Positions 32,210 to 41,452 of a DNA stretch of 64,000 nt are shown piece after piece. Every line of letters starts with the position of its first letter. Positions within the stretch are counted from its first letter, which is position 1. The notes beneath the pieces are model-generated. The model did not search any database, was not told the origin of the DNA, and saw nothing but the letters and a program-made list of their open reading frames with translations. The DNA comes from Bacillota bacterium (GTDB lineage: Bacteria; Bacillota; Clostridia; Christensenellales; SZUA-584), in assembly GCA_023461435.1 (NCBI GenBank), contig JAEYLC010000025.1, positions 1 to 64,000 on the forward strand, given 5' to 3'. Position numbers and translations under genes: made by a program.

Positions 32210-34399
32210 ATGATTTTATCAGATAACGCACGTGTCGTGCTCGAAAGACGGTATCTCAAAAAGGATGAAAACGGCGTGTGCGAGCGCCCGGAGGATATGA
32301 TCCGCCGTGTGGCGGAGACGATCGCGGCGGCGGACGCTGCGTACGGCGGCGATACGGGCAATACCGCTCAGGCGTTTTACGATATGATGGACAAGCTTAG
32401 ATTCCTGCCCAATTCACCCACGCTGATGAACGCGGGGCGCGAGCTCGGGCAGCTTTCGGCCTGTTTTGTGCTCCCCATAGAAGATACGATGGAAGGCATA
32501 TTCGATTCGCTCAAGAACGCCGCGATGATACACAAGAGCGGTGGCGGCACGGGCTTTTCGTTCTCGCGCATCCGTCCCGCGGGGGCGAGCGTCAATTCGA
32601 CGGGCGGCGTGGCGAGCGGCCCGATCAGCTTCATGAAAGTGTTCAACGCGTCCACCGAAGCGGTGAAGCAGGGCGGTACGCGCCGGGGCGCGAACATGGG
32701 CATATTGCGCGTTGACCATCCCGATATCATGGAATTCATCAAGTGCAAAAACGACCTGACTCAGATGACCAATTTCAACATCAGCGTCGGGCTCACGGAG
32801 AAGTTCATGCAGGCCGTGATCGCCGACAAAAAATATGACCTCATCGATCCGCACACAAAAAAGAAGACGGGCAGCCTGCGGGCCAAAGAGGTGTATGAGA
32901 CGATCGTCGAGATGGCGTGGACGAGCGGCGAGCCGGGCATCGTGTTTCTCGACCGCATCAACAAGGAAAACCCCGTTCCGGCCGCGGGCGAGATTGAAAG
33001 CACGAACCCGTGCGGGGAGCAGCCGCTGCTGCCGTATGAGAGCTGCAATCTGGGTTCGCTCAATCTGAACGTGTTTGCGAAGAACGGCGGGATCGATTAC
33101 GAGGGCCTTGGCGAGACGGTGGCGCTCGCGGTGCACTTCCTTGACAACGTGATCGATGTGAACCGCTATCCGCTGCCGGTCATTGAAGAGACGACGAAGA
33201 GCATGCGAAAAATCGGCCTTGGCGTGATGGGCTTTGCGGACATGCTCTATCAGCTTGGCATTCCGTACAACAGCGAGGAAGCGGTGCAGACCGCACGGGA
33301 TGTGATGGCGTTTATACAGCGGCGCGCGCGTGAGGCATCCGAGGCGCTCGGCGGGCAGCGCGGCAGCTTCCCGATGTTTGAGCAGAGCGTGTACAAGCGG
33401 CAGGGGATTAAAGCCATGCGCAACGCGACGGTCACGACGATCGCGCCGACCGGCACAATCTCGATCATCGCGGGCACATCGAGCGGCATTGAGCCCGTGT
33501 TTGCAATATCGTATATCCGCAACGTGATGGACAACGACAGACTCGTCGAGGTGCATCCATATTTTGAGCAGGCCGTGCGGCAGCACGGGTTCTACAGCAA
33601 GGAGCTCATGCACACCATCGCACAAAAGGGCACGCTGCACGGCGTCGCCGAAATACCCGGGGATGTGCAGCAGGTGTTCGTGACGGCGCACGATATCTCG
33701 CCCGAGTACCATATCCGCATGCAGAGCGCGTTTCAGGAATCGACAGACAACGCGGTGTCAAAAACGGTCAACTTCTCGCAGTCCGCGACGAAGGAAGACG
33801 TGCGCGCCGCTTACGATCTCGCCTATGAGCTCGGGCTCAAGGGCGTCACGATCTACCGTGACGGCAGCCGTCAGGGTCAGGTTTTGAGCGTGGGCGAAAA
33901 GAAGGACGAAAAACAGGCAGAGCACGAAGAGGGTTCCGTGCTCGCGCCGCGCGAGCGCCCCGAAATCACAAAGGGCATCACGCAGAAAATCAAGATCGGC
34001 TGCGGCAATCTCTATGTGACGGTCAACTACGACAGCGAGGGCATCTGCGAGGTGTTCACCAACGTCGGGCGCGCGGGCGGATGCCCGTCTCAGTCCGAAG
34101 CGACGAGCCGCCTCGTGTCGATGGCGCTGCGCTCCGGCGTCGATGTGGACAGCATCATCGAGCAGCTTCGCGGCATCCGCTGTCATTCCACGCTGCGGCA
34201 GAAGGGCCTCAAGGTGCTGTCGTGCCCGGATGCGATCGGGCGCGTGCTCGAACGCGTGGTCGAGCTGCGCGGCGGAGAAACGGAAGCTCAGCAAAAGCCG
34301 GGCAGCGGCGCGGGGAAATGCCCCGAGTGCGCGTCTCAAATGGAGCATGAAGGCGGCTGCGTGGTTTGCCGTTCGTGCGGATATTCGAAATGCGGGTGA
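32210..34399 (+). CDS. nrdJ: Adenosylcobalamin-dependent ribonucleoside-diphosphate reductase (class II)
   Basis: A protein of 729 residues that reduces ribonucleotides with coenzyme B12, independent of oxygen. Visible motifs are HKSGGGTGFSFS, the active-site loop NPCGEQPLLPYESCNLGS (with the N-x-C-x-E signature), and ATVTTIAPTGTISIIAG. A C-terminal Cys-rich tail (CPECASQMEHEG, then CVVCRSCGYSKCG) fits a zinc ribbon with the reducing cysteines. GGAGGGG precedes the ATG at 32210. No cobalamin riboswitch is seen upstream. The TSCPQ-type C-terminal domain about 560-670 (VGRAGGCPSQSEA) belongs to the same family. Confidence 0.95.
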   Translation: MILSDNARVVLERRYLKKDENGVCERPEDMIRRVAETIAAADAAYGGDTGNTAQAFYDMMDKLRFLPNSPTLMNAGRELGQLSACFVLPIEDTMEGIFDSLKNAAMIHKSGGGTGFSFSRIRPAGASVNSTGGVASGPISFMKVFNASTEAVKQGGTRRGANMGILRVDHPDIMEFIKCKNDLTQMTNFNISVGLTEKFMQAVIADKKYDLIDPHTKKKTGSLRAKEVYETIVEMAWTSGEPGIVFLDRINKENPVPAAGEIESTNPCGEQPLLPYESCNLGSLNLNVFAKNGGIDYEGLGETVALAVHFLDNVIDVNRYPLPVIEETTKSMRKIGLGVMGFADMLYQLGIPYNSEEAVQTARDVMAFIQRRAREASEALGGQRGSFPMFEQSVYKRQGIKAMRNATVTTIAPTGTISIIAGTSSGIEPVFAISYIRNVMDNDRLVEVHPYFEQAVRQHGFYSKELMHTIAQKGTLHGVAEIPGDVQQVFVTAHDISPEYHIRMQSAFQESTDNAVSKTVNFSQSATKEDVRAAYDLAYELGLKGVTIYRDGSRQGQVLSVGEKKDEKQAEHEEGSVLAPRERPEITKGITQKIKIGCGNLYVTVNYDSEGICEVFTNVGRAGGCPSQSEATSRLVSMALRSGVDVDSIIEQLRGIRCHSTLRQKGLKVLSCPDAIGRVLERVVELRGGETEAQQKPGSGAGKCPECASQMEHEGGCVVCRSCGYSKCG

Positions 34400-34418
34400 A
34401 ATTAGCTTAAATTTTACG

Positions 34419-34447
34419 TTGTGCAGCCGGTGCTTTTCATATATAAT
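34419..34447 (+). promoter_or_regulatory. Sigma-A-type promoter of the zinc-finger membrane protein gene
   Basis: TTGTGC at 34419-34424, a 17-base spacer and TATAAT at 34442-34447. It gives a leader of about 80 bases containing a CGTTTTG/CAAAACG inverted repeat (34462-34481). Confidence 0.65.
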
Positions 34448-34534
34448 TTTGTTGAAAGCTTCGTTTTGATGGAACAAAACGCGCTTCATCTGCGTCTTAG
34501 TGGTGATAAACGTGGTTTAAGGATGTGGTGGGGG

Positions 34535-35458
34535 ATGGATTGCAGGATTGCACAACAGAATATCGATCTATTCGTTGACGGTTTGCTCAGCGAAAAAGAC
34601 CGCCAGCAGCTTTTGGATCATGCCGCGTCGTGCGCGCCGTGTCAGAAGGCTATTGATGATGCAGTCCGCCTGAAAAACGCGCTTCAGTCACTTCCTGAGA
34701 TTGAACCGCCGAAGGGACTTGCCATGTCTGCGATTAAGAAAGCCAAGATGAAAAAGCCTTTGTTTGTATATATCTCCGCAGCCACCGCGGCTGTCGCCGC
34801 CGTGATTGCGCTCGTGGTGGTGCTGACGCCGGGTGTCGGCTTTGACAACGGCACCAGATTATCGAGCGGAGCGGATATGGGCACGATGACCGCGAAAAAT
34901 GATACCGCGTCTGCCGAAATGGCCCCTGCCGCGCCCGAGGATGGCTACACGCTCGAAGCGCCGGCTGAGGCGATGGGCGAAGCGTCAGATGAAATCTGGC
35001 CGGAGGAGTCGGAAGAGCCGGTACAGGCGACCGTCAGAGACATGAGCGGCTATGTCTATGCAACCGAAGAGGAATTTGTGGCGGCCGAACAAAGCAGCTA
35101 TTATAAGCCCGCGGTTTTGCCGGAGGGCGCGGCGCTCTCGAACATTTCGATGGATGAGGAATCCTTCGTGTTTACGTACAGCCTTGCGGACGGCAGCCAA
35201 TTCACATTCGCGTGGCTCGACGCGCTCGATGACAACGGCCTTAAGGATTGGCTCAAGAAATCATACGGCGATCTGTCCGAGCTTGAGTTCGACGGCAGCT
35301 TTTACATGTTCAAGGGCGAGAGCATCACGGATGTTTACTGGCAGCAGGGCGGGGATTCGTTCCATGCCACCGTGCCGTCGTCCTGGACGGCGCAGGATAT
35401 CGGAGCCTACTGCAAAGCGCAGTTTATCGAGGTGCAGGAGACCGAAGATCTGCCGTAA
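34535..35458 (+). CDS. Anti-sigma-factor-like membrane protein with zinc finger (zf-HC2)
   Basis: A protein of 307 residues. The N-terminal 50 residues form a zf-HC2 zinc finger (DHAASCAPC, with H-x3-C-x2-C), as in ZAS-type anti-sigma factors. One transmembrane helix follows at about 70-95 (YISAATAAVAAVIALVVVL), then an acidic linker, then an extracytoplasmic domain of about 130 residues (from AAEQSSYYKPA onwards) resembling DUF4367-type sensor domains. ECF sigma partners normally lie just upstream, but here the upstream gene is nrdJ. The start is ATG 34535, with AAGGAT about ten bases before; ATG 34523 is an alternative. Confidence 0.75.
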   Translation: MDCRIAQQNIDLFVDGLLSEKDRQQLLDHAASCAPCQKAIDDAVRLKNALQSLPEIEPPKGLAMSAIKKAKMKKPLFVYISAATAAVAAVIALVVVLTPGVGFDNGTRLSSGADMGTMTAKNDTASAEMAPAAPEDGYTLEAPAEAMGEASDEIWPEESEEPVQATVRDMSGYVYATEEEFVAAEQSSYYKPAVLPEGAALSNISMDEESFVFTYSLADGSQFTFAWLDALDDNGLKDWLKKSYGDLSELEFDGSFYMFKGESITDVYWQQGGDSFHATVPSSWTAQDIGAYCKAQFIEVQETEDLP

Positions 35459-35502
35459 ATACGGTCATAATACACGAATAACAGGGAGTTATACGCCCAT
35501 TC

Positions 35503-35533
35503 AGGCTGTTGGCAAAGTGCTGGCGGCCTTTTT
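35503..35533 (+). terminator. Probable Rho-independent terminator
   Basis: AGGCTGTTGGCA and TGCTGGCGGCCT can pair over 12 positions, several of them G-U, around AAG and are followed by TTTT. Confidence 0.6.
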
Positions 35534-35690
35534 AGTGCGCATCTCAAGGTAAAAGCTACCGGACACTTTTCATCGGATACTTATCAAGCATCAAATAGCT
35601 GGACATGTATTACATAATTATATATTATGACACTGTATACATATTCCATCGGTTTCCTTAAACATCAATGAATACGGAGGTTCAAGTGCT

Positions 35691-38600
35691 ATGAAAAAAA
35701 AGCGTATCCTGTCGGTCATGGTTGCGCTGGTTATGGTGTTTACCATGTTCCAATCGACGGCCTTCGCTGCACCCGGAGATGTTGATCTTGCGACTATTCC
35801 GAGTGGTTTTACGGTATCGCTCTCAGCGGGAGCCACGAATACATTCACGATCACGGATTCGAGTCCGCAAGCACGCACAAACATCAAAATCATCTGCGGC
35901 GAGGGTTTGAACATTATATTGGACGGTGTCAATATTGATAACAGCGCAAACGGCGGCATATGCCCCTTGAGCTTCACCGGCACGGGCAATACGCTGACGC
36001 TTGCTCCCGGCAGCACGAATACGCTCAAAGGCGGTGCGGATACGCCCGGTGTGCTGGTTGCCGACGGTACGTCGCTTTCGATAGGCGGCACAGGCACGCT
36101 CATGGCTTATGGCGGAGCCAACGCCGCGGGCATCGGGAGCGGATACGACAGCGCTGCAGGTATAAAATCCGGGCCGCTGACGATCACGGACGGTGATGTG
36201 CGCGCCTGGGGCGGTGAGAACGGCGCCGGTATCGGCGGTGGATATAAGGGTGCGTACAGCACAATCAGCATATCGGGGGCTGCCCATGTCACAGCGGCCG
36301 GCGGCGCAAACGGCGCAGGCATCGGCGGCGGGTATGAAACACCCGATGCCGATAACGCTGCCTCAGGCATAACGATCAGCGGGGGCACTGTTTCAGCCAC
36401 CGGCGGTGAAGGAGGAGCGGCTGTCGGCGGCGGGGGCAAAAGCGGCGGGGGCACAATATCGATCACTGCAGGTAATGTCACTGCCTTGGGAGGCGGTGCG
36501 GCGGCGGGCATCGGAAACGGAGAATCTGCCGGAATCGGCTCGGAGACGGAACTATCCGTTTCTGGCGGCACGGTTTCGGCAACCGGCGGTACGAATGCGA
36601 GCAACATCGGCGGCGCGGGCCTCGGCAGCAGTTATAATGCCTTTGCATGCCCCGTCACGATAACCGGAGGGGAGATTACCGCGAAGGGCGGTTATGGCGG
36701 CGCGGGCATCGGTGCCGGTTGTCAGAGTATTACAGGGGTCATTTCAATTTCCAATGCGACGGTCAATGCGACAGGCGGCTGCAAGGGCCCCGGTATCGGC
36801 GGGCTGGGCGCCGGCGGCTCCATCACCATTAAAAGCGGAAATATCACGGCGGCGGCAGGCAGCGACGGCGGCTACGGCGGCGCGGCGGGTATCGGCGGGG
36901 CCATCGGCGGAAGCATCACAGGTGAATACGGGAGCTGCCGGGTGACAATAGAAGGCGGTACGATATCGGCAGTTGGTAGCGCGGATCAATTTTCCCAAGG
37001 CGGCGGCGCGGGCATCGGCGGCGGCAATTATTGCGAATCATCCGAAATCACGATCACGGGAGGGGATGTCACGGCGGCAGGCGGCGGCATAGATTCTAAG
37101 GGCGGCTCCGGTATCGGGTCCGGTTACAACGGCAAGACCAAAGCGATTACCATATCGGGCGGCACCGTAAAAGCGGCAGGCAGCGAGAGCAACCCGGGTA
37201 TCGGGGGCAAGCCGTTCGACGCAAATTCTGTGATTGTCATTTCGGAAGGCACGGTGTTTGCCGAAAAGGGTGACAAAGCGTGCTATGATATTGGGAGCTC
37301 CGATGTTAATGACGGCGGTTTAAACATATATGGCCGGGCAAAAGTGTTTTTGCGGAATGACAAATATAGAGAACCCGTCACCACAACGTCACATTCCCAC
37401 CGTGTATCCGGCTCTGGATTTACCGGCAGCAGCTTTTGCGGTATCCCTGTGCCGTGGACAGGGAATTTTGGCGCATTTTTAAGGCCGTATTCACTTACTT
37501 ATAGCTTGAACGGCGGAAACGGTATACTTCCGGCTGCCTGTGAACAGCATTTGGGGACGACGATACCCGTTTCCAACGGAAACGGGCTTTCCAGAACATA
37601 CTATGTATTTGCGGGATGGAACACGCGGGAGGATGGCGGCGGCAAGGCATACGCCGCAAACAGCACATATACATTTAATGCAAGCGCCACACTGTACGCG
37701 CAATGGGTTCCTTATACCTATTCGGTGGTTTATGAAAGCAACGGAGGCAGCGGCGCGATGGACCCGAGCCACCATGCGTACGGCATTGCGCAGGCGCTCA
37801 ATGCAAATGCTTTTACGCGGACAGGCTATACCTTTGCAGGCTGGGCAAGAGATGCAGGCGGCTCGGTTGAACTGCAGGATGGGCAGGATGTTTTAAACCT
37901 GACCTCTGTAAAAGGGGGCACGATCACGCTTTACGCGAAGTGGGCGGTAAACACGTATTCCATTGTCTATGATAGCAACGGCGGTATCGGCGGTGCAACG
38001 GCTTCCTCTGTCCATACCTACGGCATGGACAGAGCGCTGACAAAGAACGGGTTTACAAGGGCCGGCTTTAATTTTCTGGGCTGGGCCAAGAGTCCCGGCG
38101 GCACGGTGGCCTATACCGACAGTCAGACAGTGACGACCCTGACGGTTGAAAACGGGGAAACCATCACACTTTATGCAGTATGGGCATCATCCGGCAATTA
38201 CAGTATCAAAACCAAAGTCAACTCTGCGAGATACGGCAAGGTGACCGGCGCAGGAACATATGCCGGCGGAGATATGGCAACGATCACAGCCATACCCGCA
38301 AATGGATATATGCTTTCGAAATGGACGGATGGGAAAACCAAGATTCCCGCTAATGCGATTTTAAGCTTCCCAGTGGAAAAGGCCCGCACTCTAACGGCAT
38401 ACTTTACCAGAATCGGCCAGCCAAGACTCGCTTCGGTGAAGACTGCGGGGACCGGCAACGTCAAGATCACATGGAAGCCTATTTCCGGCGTTACGGGATA
38501 CTATGTCTATCGGGCGACATCCAAATGGGGACAATACACAAGGATAAATGATGCGACGGGCACAACGACTTTTACCGATTCCGGACTGACGGCAGGGAAG

Positions 38601-38693
38601 AAGTATTTTTATAAAGTGCAGGCATACTATGTGGCCGGGAGTAAAATCACGACCGGTACTTATTCCAGAGTACTTTCCGCCAAAGTGAAATAG
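35691..38693 (+). CDS. Secreted repeat protein with beta-helix-like repeats, InlB B-repeats and FN3-like end
   Basis: A protein of 1000 residues. A signal peptide (MKKKRILSVMVALVMVF, ending AFAA) is followed by about ten irregular repeats of 30-40 residues (about 90-560) with the recurrent pattern GAGIGGGY, ITISGGTV, SATGG, which suggests a right-handed beta-helix. Then come three Listeria-Bacteroides (InlB B-type, Flg_new) repeats at about 600-840 (each ending LYAQW or LYAKW), a divergent InlB-like repeat (about 843-910) and a fibronectin-III-like domain to the end. There is no LPXTG anchor or SLH domain. GGAGG precedes the ATG. Probably a cell-surface or adhesion protein; function inferred only from the domain types. 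Confidence 0.85.
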   Translation: MKKKRILSVMVALVMVFTMFQSTAFAAPGDVDLATIPSGFTVSLSAGATNTFTITDSSPQARTNIKIICGEGLNIILDGVNIDNSANGGICPLSFTGTGNTLTLAPGSTNTLKGGADTPGVLVADGTSLSIGGTGTLMAYGGANAAGIGSGYDSAAGIKSGPLTITDGDVRAWGGENGAGIGGGYKGAYSTISISGAAHVTAAGGANGAGIGGGYETPDADNAASGITISGGTVSATGGEGGAAVGGGGKSGGGTISITAGNVTALGGGAAAGIGNGESAGIGSETELSVSGGTVSATGGTNASNIGGAGLGSSYNAFACPVTITGGEITAKGGYGGAGIGAGCQSITGVISISNATVNATGGCKGPGIGGLGAGGSITIKSGNITAAAGSDGGYGGAAGIGGAIGGSITGEYGSCRVTIEGGTISAVGSADQFSQGGGAGIGGGNYCESSEITITGGDVTAAGGGIDSKGGSGIGSGYNGKTKAITISGGTVKAAGSESNPGIGGKPFDANSVIVISEGTVFAEKGDKACYDIGSSDVNDGGLNIYGRAKVFLRNDKYREPVTTTSHSHRVSGSGFTGSSFCGIPVPWTGNFGAFLRPYSLTYSLNGGNGILPAACEQHLGTTIPVSNGNGLSRTYYVFAGWNTREDGGGKAYAANSTYTFNASATLYAQWVPYTYSVVYESNGGSGAMDPSHHAYGIAQALNANAFTRTGYTFAGWARDAGGSVELQDGQDVLNLTSVKGGTITLYAKWAVNTYSIVYDSNGGIGGATASSVHTYGMDRALTKNGFTRAGFNFLGWAKSPGGTVAYTDSQTVTTLTVENGETITLYAVWASSGNYSIKTKVNSARYGKVTGAGTYAGGDMATITAIPANGYMLSKWTDGKTKIPANAILSFPVEKARTLTAYFTRIGQPRLASVKTAGTGNVKITWKPISGVTGYYVYRATSKWGQYTRINDATGTTTFTDSGLTAGKKYFYKVQAYYVAGSKITTGTYSRVLSAKVK

Positions 38694-38737
38694 AAAAAGA
38701 TAATCCAACGATTATCTTGGCATTTTCCGATGTACCA

Positions 38738-38766
38738 GGCTGCCGACAAGCTGTCGGCAGCCTTTT
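38738..38766 (+). terminator. Strong Rho-independent terminator
   Basis: GGCTGCCGACA and TGTCGGCAGCC form an 11-base perfect stem with a three-base loop, followed by TTTT. A smaller hairpin, AAGATAATC/GATTATCTT, lies just upstream at about 38697-38718. Confidence 0.85.
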
Positions 38767-38780
38767 CTAGCGTAAAGGTT

Positions 38781-39671
38781 CTAGTCAACTGATACCGATT
38801 CTTTTGCCTGTACCTTCTTGGGCGGCCATAGCAGCAGCATCGATGTGCGCTTCTGATAAGCGTCGTACCCCTTTTTCGTTTCGGTCAGCCGGTTTTCCAT
38901 CATCGGTATGCTGACCAGCACGAACAGCAGCGTCATCAGCGCGGGCGCGATCACCGTCCACCACAGCGCGCTCTGCGTGCCCATCTGTATAAGCCACACG
39001 CCCCACCACAGCGACACTTCTCCAAGATAGTTCGGGTGGCGCGAGTATTTCCAGAGCCCCGTCTCAATGCTGCTGCTCTCGCTGGACTTTCTGAACCGGC
39101 GCATCTGGCCGTCCGAGACGATCTGCAGCGCCACCGCGCCGAGGCAGACCGCAAGCCCAAGCACCGAAATCACACCGATCGTATCCGTGCCGGAGACCGC
39201 GCAGAAATAAGTGGGCAGCAGATTCACAAAAACGAAAAGCGTGGGCATCATGTTGATGCCGAAAAAGTTGGTCAGCAGCCAGAGCTTCGGTTTTTTGTGA
39301 TGCAGCATCGTGTAGCGCCAGTCCTGATGCACCATGCCGCGCCAGCCGACGATCCAGTTCAGCGTGAGCCGCACGCCCCAGACCGTGAACACCGCGATAT
39401 AGAGCATGTCCACCGCGTCCGTGTGCCCCGCGTCGGTCAGAAAACAGATGAAGAGCACGAGCGGCGCGACGCTCCAGTACGGATCATAAAGGCTCGCGTT
39501 TTTAAAGACGAGCCCGAATCCCCATACGACCACGGTGGCGACGGCATCGGCGATGAGGTAAGCGAAAATGTCCTTGAACGGAAGCAAGGCAAGCGCAAGC
39601 AAGCCGACAAAAAAAGCCGCCGCATAAACGAGAAGAACGATAAGCAACGAAAGGCCCTTTGATAAGTTCAT
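38781..39671 (-). CDS. DUF1295 family membrane protein (steroid 5-alpha-reductase-like fold)
   Basis: An integral membrane protein of 296 residues with about eight hydrophobic helices. The C-terminal half has SRHPNYLGEVSLWWGVWL, the recurrent motif of DUF1295 and isoprenylcysteine methyltransferase-type proteins, and ENRLTETKKGYDAYQKRTS. The biochemical role in bacteria is unknown; an NADPH-linked reductase acting on a lipid is a guess from the family. It starts at 39671 behind AAGAGG. It is convergent with the repeat protein gene, with the terminator between. Confidence 0.85.
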   Translation of the reverse strand: MNLSKGLSLLIVLLVYAAAFFVGLLALALLPFKDIFAYLIADAVATVVVWGFGLVFKNASLYDPYWSVAPLVLFICFLTDAGHTDAVDMLYIAVFTVWGVRLTLNWIVGWRGMVHQDWRYTMLHHKKPKLWLLTNFFGINMMPTLFVFVNLLPTYFCAVSGTDTIGVISVLGLAVCLGAVALQIVSDGQMRRFRKSSESSSIETGLWKYSRHPNYLGEVSLWWGVWLIQMGTQSALWWTVIAPALMTLLFVLVSIPMMENRLTETKKGYDAYQKRTSMLLLWPPKKVQAKESVSVD

Positions 39672-39744
39672 AATATAATACCTCTTATCTATGTATATCA
39701 GGTATTATACAACAAAACAGGGCCTTGAAACAGCGGATGCCCGG

Positions 39745-40899
39745 CTACTTTCTTTTACCGCCCATCATATTGCCCATCATGTTCATCATATTCATCATAT
39801 TCCCCATATTGCCGCCCATGCCGCCCATGTTGCTCATCATACTGGCCATGTTACCGAAGTTGCCCATACCGCCCATGTTGCCCATGCCGCCGCCCGTGTT
39901 GTATCCCGAGTTGCTGCCCATGCCGCCGGGGCTGCCTGTGCCGTAGCCTGAATTATAACCCTGATTGTTGCCCATGTTGTTATTGCCCGTGTTGCCGGGG
40001 CTGCCTGCGCCGTAACCTGAATTGTAGCCCGCGTTGCTGCCCATATTACCGGAGCCGCCCGCGCCGTAGCCTGAATTGTAGCCCGCGTTGCTGCCCATAT
40101 TGCCGGAGCTGCCTGTGCCATAGCCTGAATTGTAGCCCGCGTTGTTGCCCATATTGCCGGAGCCGCCCGCGCCATAGCCCGAATTGTAGCCTGTGTTGTT
40201 CCCCGTGTTGCCGGGGCTGCCTGTGTTGCCCATGCCGCCCATGTTGCCCATGAACTTGAACATGTCTTCCGGCTTGAAATTGCCCATGTTGCCCATCATA
40301 CGCATCATGTTCTGCATATTGCGGAACTTGCCCTGTTCCTCGGGCGGCATGAACATCGACAGCGCTTCAAACATCTGTTCGGGAGATGATGCATTCATAT
40401 TTCTCAGCTTCTCCATTCTGCGCGTCATGCGCTCAAAGTTCTCCTGCATGCGGGCCGATTGGGAGAGCCCCTGCATCATGGATTTTGTGTCCGAGCCTGC
40501 GTAGCCGGACAACACATCGAGCAAAGCCTGCTGGCGTGCCAGCCTCGAAAAAGAATTGAGTCCCGTTCCGCTGCGGCCCGGCGGAGGCGCGGGAGGATTG
40601 CGGCGGTATTCGTCCGTCATATACTGAGCGTTGAAAATGCTATGTATGGCTTCTTTGTCGCTGTTGCTCACATATGGCTCGATCTTTTTGAGCATCTCGA
40701 GTGCGGATTGGCGGTTCATGCCGTCCTTCATTGTCATGGCCAGCAGGAAACTGAGCTCGGGTGAAAACGACGCGTATTTTAATATGTCCCCATAACCCAT
40801 CGGGCTGGAAGGCGGTGACTGCGGCTGCATGGTGCGCATAGGGTGCTGCTGCTGCGGCCGCCGCGGCGTGGGGCGGGAGCCGAAAGGAAATCGTGGCAT
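39745..40899 (-). CDS. Gly/Asn/Met-rich low-complexity repeat protein
   Basis: A protein of 384 residues I do not recognise. The first 30 residues are Pro/Gln-rich, then comes a helical domain (about 35-195, with DILKYASFSPELSFLLAMTM). The second half is built of GNMGSNAGYNSGYGAG-type repeats and ends in a Met/Gly/Asn run and GKRK. Four copies of the DNA repeat are spaced exactly 54 bases apart (40021, 40075, 40129, 40183). There is no signal peptide or membrane helix. The Tyr/Gly/Asn/Ser pattern is typical of disordered, phase-separating or adhesive sequences. A small helical protein is divergently encoded at 41045. Confidence 0.7.
   Translation of the reverse strand: MPRFPFGSRPTPRRPQQQHPMRTMQPQSPPSSPMGYGDILKYASFSPELSFLLAMTMKDGMNRQSALEMLKKIEPYVSNSDKEAIHSIFNAQYMTDEYRRNPPAPPPGRSGTGLNSFSRLARQQALLDVLSGYAGSDTKSMMQGLSQSARMQENFERMTRRMEKLRNMNASSPEQMFEALSMFMPPEEQGKFRNMQNMMRMMGNMGNFKPEDMFKFMGNMGGMGNTGSPGNTGNNTGYNSGYGAGGSGNMGNNAGYNSGYGTGSSGNMGSNAGYNSGYGAGGSGNMGSNAGYNSGYGAGSPGNTGNNNMGNNQGYNSGYGTGSPGGMGSNSGYNTGGGMGNMGGMGNFGNMASMMSNMGGMGGNMGNMMNMMNMMGNMMGGKRK
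39899..40212 (-). repeat. 54-bp coding tandem repeats (18-residue units)
   Basis: The unit beginning ATTGTAGCCCGCGTTG on the plus strand recurs at 40021, 40075, 40129 and 40183 with a few substitutions, and more degenerate units lie on both sides. Each encodes about 18 residues of the GYNSGYGAGGSGNMGSNA type. They are in frame and part of the gene at 39745-40899. Confidence 0.9.
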
Positions 40900-41044
40900 G
40901 GAAGAGTCTCTCCTTTATACTGATCTTTTATCATCGTATGCCAAATGCGCTGCGTCCGTGCACTTTGGCGGCTTATTCGAATATATATGTAATGACCCGT
41001 TCGTTTGTTTCATGGCGGGAAGACAAAGAGGGAGGGAAGCGCAC

Positions 41045-41380
41045 ATGCCGAAAAAGGATTTGAGGCAGATGAAAAAAGAGAAGAGCCGGTGCAGCCAGGA
41101 GGAACTGCGTGAAACCGCGAAGAAGCTCAACATGGATGCGAGCGGCATAGAAGAAGAGAATGTGAAAAGCATTGAGGATACGATCGCGCAGTATGAGAAC
41201 AAGAGCGAGGGCGAGCTGATGGGAGACCTTGAGCGCATGATCTCTCAGGGGCGCAAGGACGGCTCGTTCACCGACGATATGCTCGACGGATTTATTCAGA
41301 ACGTCGCGCCCATGCTTGATGCCGAGCAGCGCAAAAAGCTAGACAGCCTCGCGCAGATGATCAAGATGAATAAGATATAA
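41045..41380 (+). CDS. Small helical protein of unknown function
   Basis: A highly charged soluble protein of 111 residues, predicted to be mostly helical, with MPKKDLRQMKKEKSRCSQEE at the start and an amphipathic end (MLDAEQRKKLDSLAQMIKM). I do not recognise the family. The ATG at 41045 is preceded by GGAGGG at 41031-41036. It is divergent from the Gly/Asn/Met-rich protein, whose N-terminal domain is also helical and whose content (for example ASSPEQMFEALSMFMPPEE) is similar in style, so the two may be functionally linked. Confidence 0.7.
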   Translation: MPKKDLRQMKKEKSRCSQEELRETAKKLNMDASGIEEENVKSIEDTIAQYENKSEGELMGDLERMISQGRKDGSFTDDMLDGFIQNVAPMLDAEQRKKLDSLAQMIKMNKI

Positions 41381-41452
41381 GGGCATATATATTCGCTCAA
41401 AAATAACAAACGCAGCTAACTTTACGCTGGGCGTTGCGTTACCGCACGATTT

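Noticed and set aside
32414..33712. 432-codon open frame on the minus strand inside nrdJ
   Set aside because: It lies fully opposite a clear NrdJ coding region, has Arg/His/Asp-rich shadow composition and no recognisable domain.
39899..40212. Regular 54-bp repeats resembling a CRISPR array
   Set aside because: There are no unique spacers; the repeats are contiguous, in frame and code for Gly/Asn/Ser/Tyr units.
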